From Novakomyces olei (lineage: Eukaryota > Ascomycota > Novakomycetes > Novakomycetales > Novakomycetaceae), in assembly GCA_016906335.1 (NCBI GenBank), contig JADEYG010000001.1, forward strand, positions 62,001 to 126,000: 64,000 nt of DNA. Reading direction: 5' to 3'. Below, piece by piece: positions 62,988-64,000 of this stretch. The notes under the pieces are model-generated. The model was not told the origin of the DNA, searched no databases, and saw only the letters and a list, made by a program, of their open reading frames with translations. A program made the position numbers and the translations under genes. How positions within the stretch are numbered: the first letter of the stretch is position 1; every line of letters begins with the position of its first letter.

Positions 62988-63372
62988 ATACAAAAGGCGC
63001 TGTATACCCTTGCATTAGTAATATTGTGCAGCATCTCACATTCAAAAGCACTAGATAAAAGATAACATTATTGTAAGCGACTTCAATTTGTTCATGGAGA
63101 ACGTGTATACGTATTCGTCTTTGTTACGACTATTACCAGACTAACCGTGTATACCGCGTCCGAGTATTGTTCCACTGGTGTATCGGTTCTGTCTCTTCAC
63201 AAACGTAATCTATACAAATAATAACGACTTCTGATAGCAATACATTTACAGATATGTTATTGAACAAAGAAATGTGTCAAATATCTATTACAGCTACATT
63301 TATCGACGGCATTGTTCATTTCTAACCGTATAGTCAATTAAAATGAAATAAAAAACCATAAAACAACGACCT
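62988..63372. other. RPS22-oxidoreductase convergent spacer
   Basis: 3' flanks of convergent genes. No repeat or gene seen. Confidence 0.5.
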
Positions 63373-64000
63373 CTAGTTCTTGGCATTGGTGATAGCCCAC
63401 GAAAGCTCGTAAGACTTGACCGCGTCCTCATAAGTAGACAAGATATCGCCGCGCACTGCCTTATTTTCAATGCTATCAATAAAGACCTCAATTTCGCCAA
63501 AGTAAGGATCGTCATCCGGGAAGCTATAAACTTCTTCGCGGTCAACAGCTGGAGTACGCAAGAAAAGCTGGGGCGATGTATAAGGATCGACCAAGCGGAG
63601 CTGGTAACCGTCGCAATAAACTTCCAAAGTACTATCGTATTTTGTACCCTGCAAGGTAAGAGCATGCGTCAGTGAACCGACGGCTCCAGAGGTATACTTC
63701 CAGCAGGCAGAAGTCACGCGCGGAATACGTTCATTCTCGGGAATTACGTTTTCATCAAAGGGCATAGCCGAAAGCTTGCCGGGCTTTTCGTCCCAGTTCA
63801 ATTTCACGGCGCGTACGGACGGAATATCCACGTCACCTCCAAAGTATCGGCTGAGATCGCAAAAGTGGGTTGCCTGTTCGACGATGGGTCCACCAGACTT
63901 GCTCTTTGTCCACCAGAAAGTCTTGCTGTTATGGGCGTATGAGGAAACGTAGCGGGCTACGGTTGCCATAACGGTGAGATTATTTTCCGCAATAATACTC
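63373..64000 (-). CDS. Gfo/Idh/MocA-family oxidoreductase, C-terminal part (cut by window edge)
   Basis: The frame is open to the right edge, so the N-terminal Rossmann (NAD(P)-binding) domain lies outside the window; 209 codons are visible, including the stop. The visible part begins SIIAENNLTVMATVARYVSS and contains WWTKSKSGGPIVEQATHFCDL. That stretch holds the catalytic-site Lys and His region of the C-terminal alpha/beta domain. It then runs VTSACWKYTSGAVGSLTHAL and ends ELSWAITNAKN. It probably oxidises a sugar or cyclitol; the substrate is unknown. The Met at 63969 is internal, not the start. Confidence 0.85.
   Translation of the reverse strand, partial: SIIAENNLTVMATVARYVSSYAHNSKTFWWTKSKSGGPIVEQATHFCDLSRYFGGDVDIPSVRAVKLNWDEKPGKLSAMPFDENVIPENERIPRVTSACWKYTSGAVGSLTHALTLQGTKYDSTLEVYCDGYQLRLVDPYTSPQLFLRTPAVDREEVYSFPDDDPYFGEIEVFIDSIENKAVRGDILSTYEDAVKSYELSWAITNAKN

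Overview
The window is fungal chromosomal DNA, most likely from an ascomycete. It carries fused leucine-pathway isopropylmalate isomerase, NADP-glutamate dehydrogenase, Zn2Cys6 and C2H2 'fungal_trans' regulators, a PAS kinase, Mediator subunit 15 and a one-piece branchpoint-binding protein. Most introns are short (39-230 nt) with good GT..AG ends and CTRAC/TACTAAC-like branch sites. The RPS22 promoter has an AACCCTA-type box next to TGTGACTG, the HomolE/HomolD pair known from fission yeast ribosomal-protein genes. TTAGGG-type motifs are scattered through the sequence. Together these point to a basal ascomycete (Taphrinomycotina or similar); that placement is inference.

Layout, left to right: FMT1 (+), LEU1 (+), a six-exon C2H2 regulator of the Rsf2/Tda9/Klf1 type (-), branchpoint-binding protein BBP/SF1 (-), an Asteroid/XPG-like nuclease (+), MED15 (-), TIM10 (+), a MAP-kinase-phosphatase-like dual-specificity phosphatase (-), an acidic uncharacterised protein (-), a CENP-H-like protein (+), GDH1 (+), PAS kinase (-), CMS1 (-), and a large uncharacterised protein with a CUE-like C-terminus (-). 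Then comes a young Copia-type LTR retrotransposon sitting in a (TAA)n microsatellite (-), followed by an erasin/UBXN4-like UBX protein (-), CENP-T (-), a 2-oxoglutarate/Fe(II) oxygenase (-) divergent from a Zn2Cys6 regulator (+), an alpha/beta hydrolase (-), RPS4 (+), RPS22 (+), and the C-terminal part of a Gfo/Idh/MocA oxidoreductase running off the right edge (-).

Most genes are unrelated housekeeping functions (mitochondrial translation and import, amino-acid synthesis, splicing, transcription, kinetochore, ribosome). Two inner-kinetochore (CCAN) components occur, CENP-H-like and CENP-T. The one local gene set that looks functionally linked is the divergent Zn2Cys6 regulator/oxygenase pair, whose shared promoter contains a GC-rich near-palindrome. 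A second palindrome with the same TCGCGCGA core lies beyond the oxygenase 3' end.

The most unusual feature is the load and placement of simple repeats. Long (ATTTG)n and (AAAT)n tracts lie inside spliced introns of four genes, always T-rich on the sense strand. Minisatellites occupy several promoters or spacers, and the retrotransposon LTR itself carries an (ATT)n tract. I rebuilt splice structures by hand from reading frame, splice sites and family conservation. No database search or RNA evidence was available. I did not find a clearly new multi-gene system.
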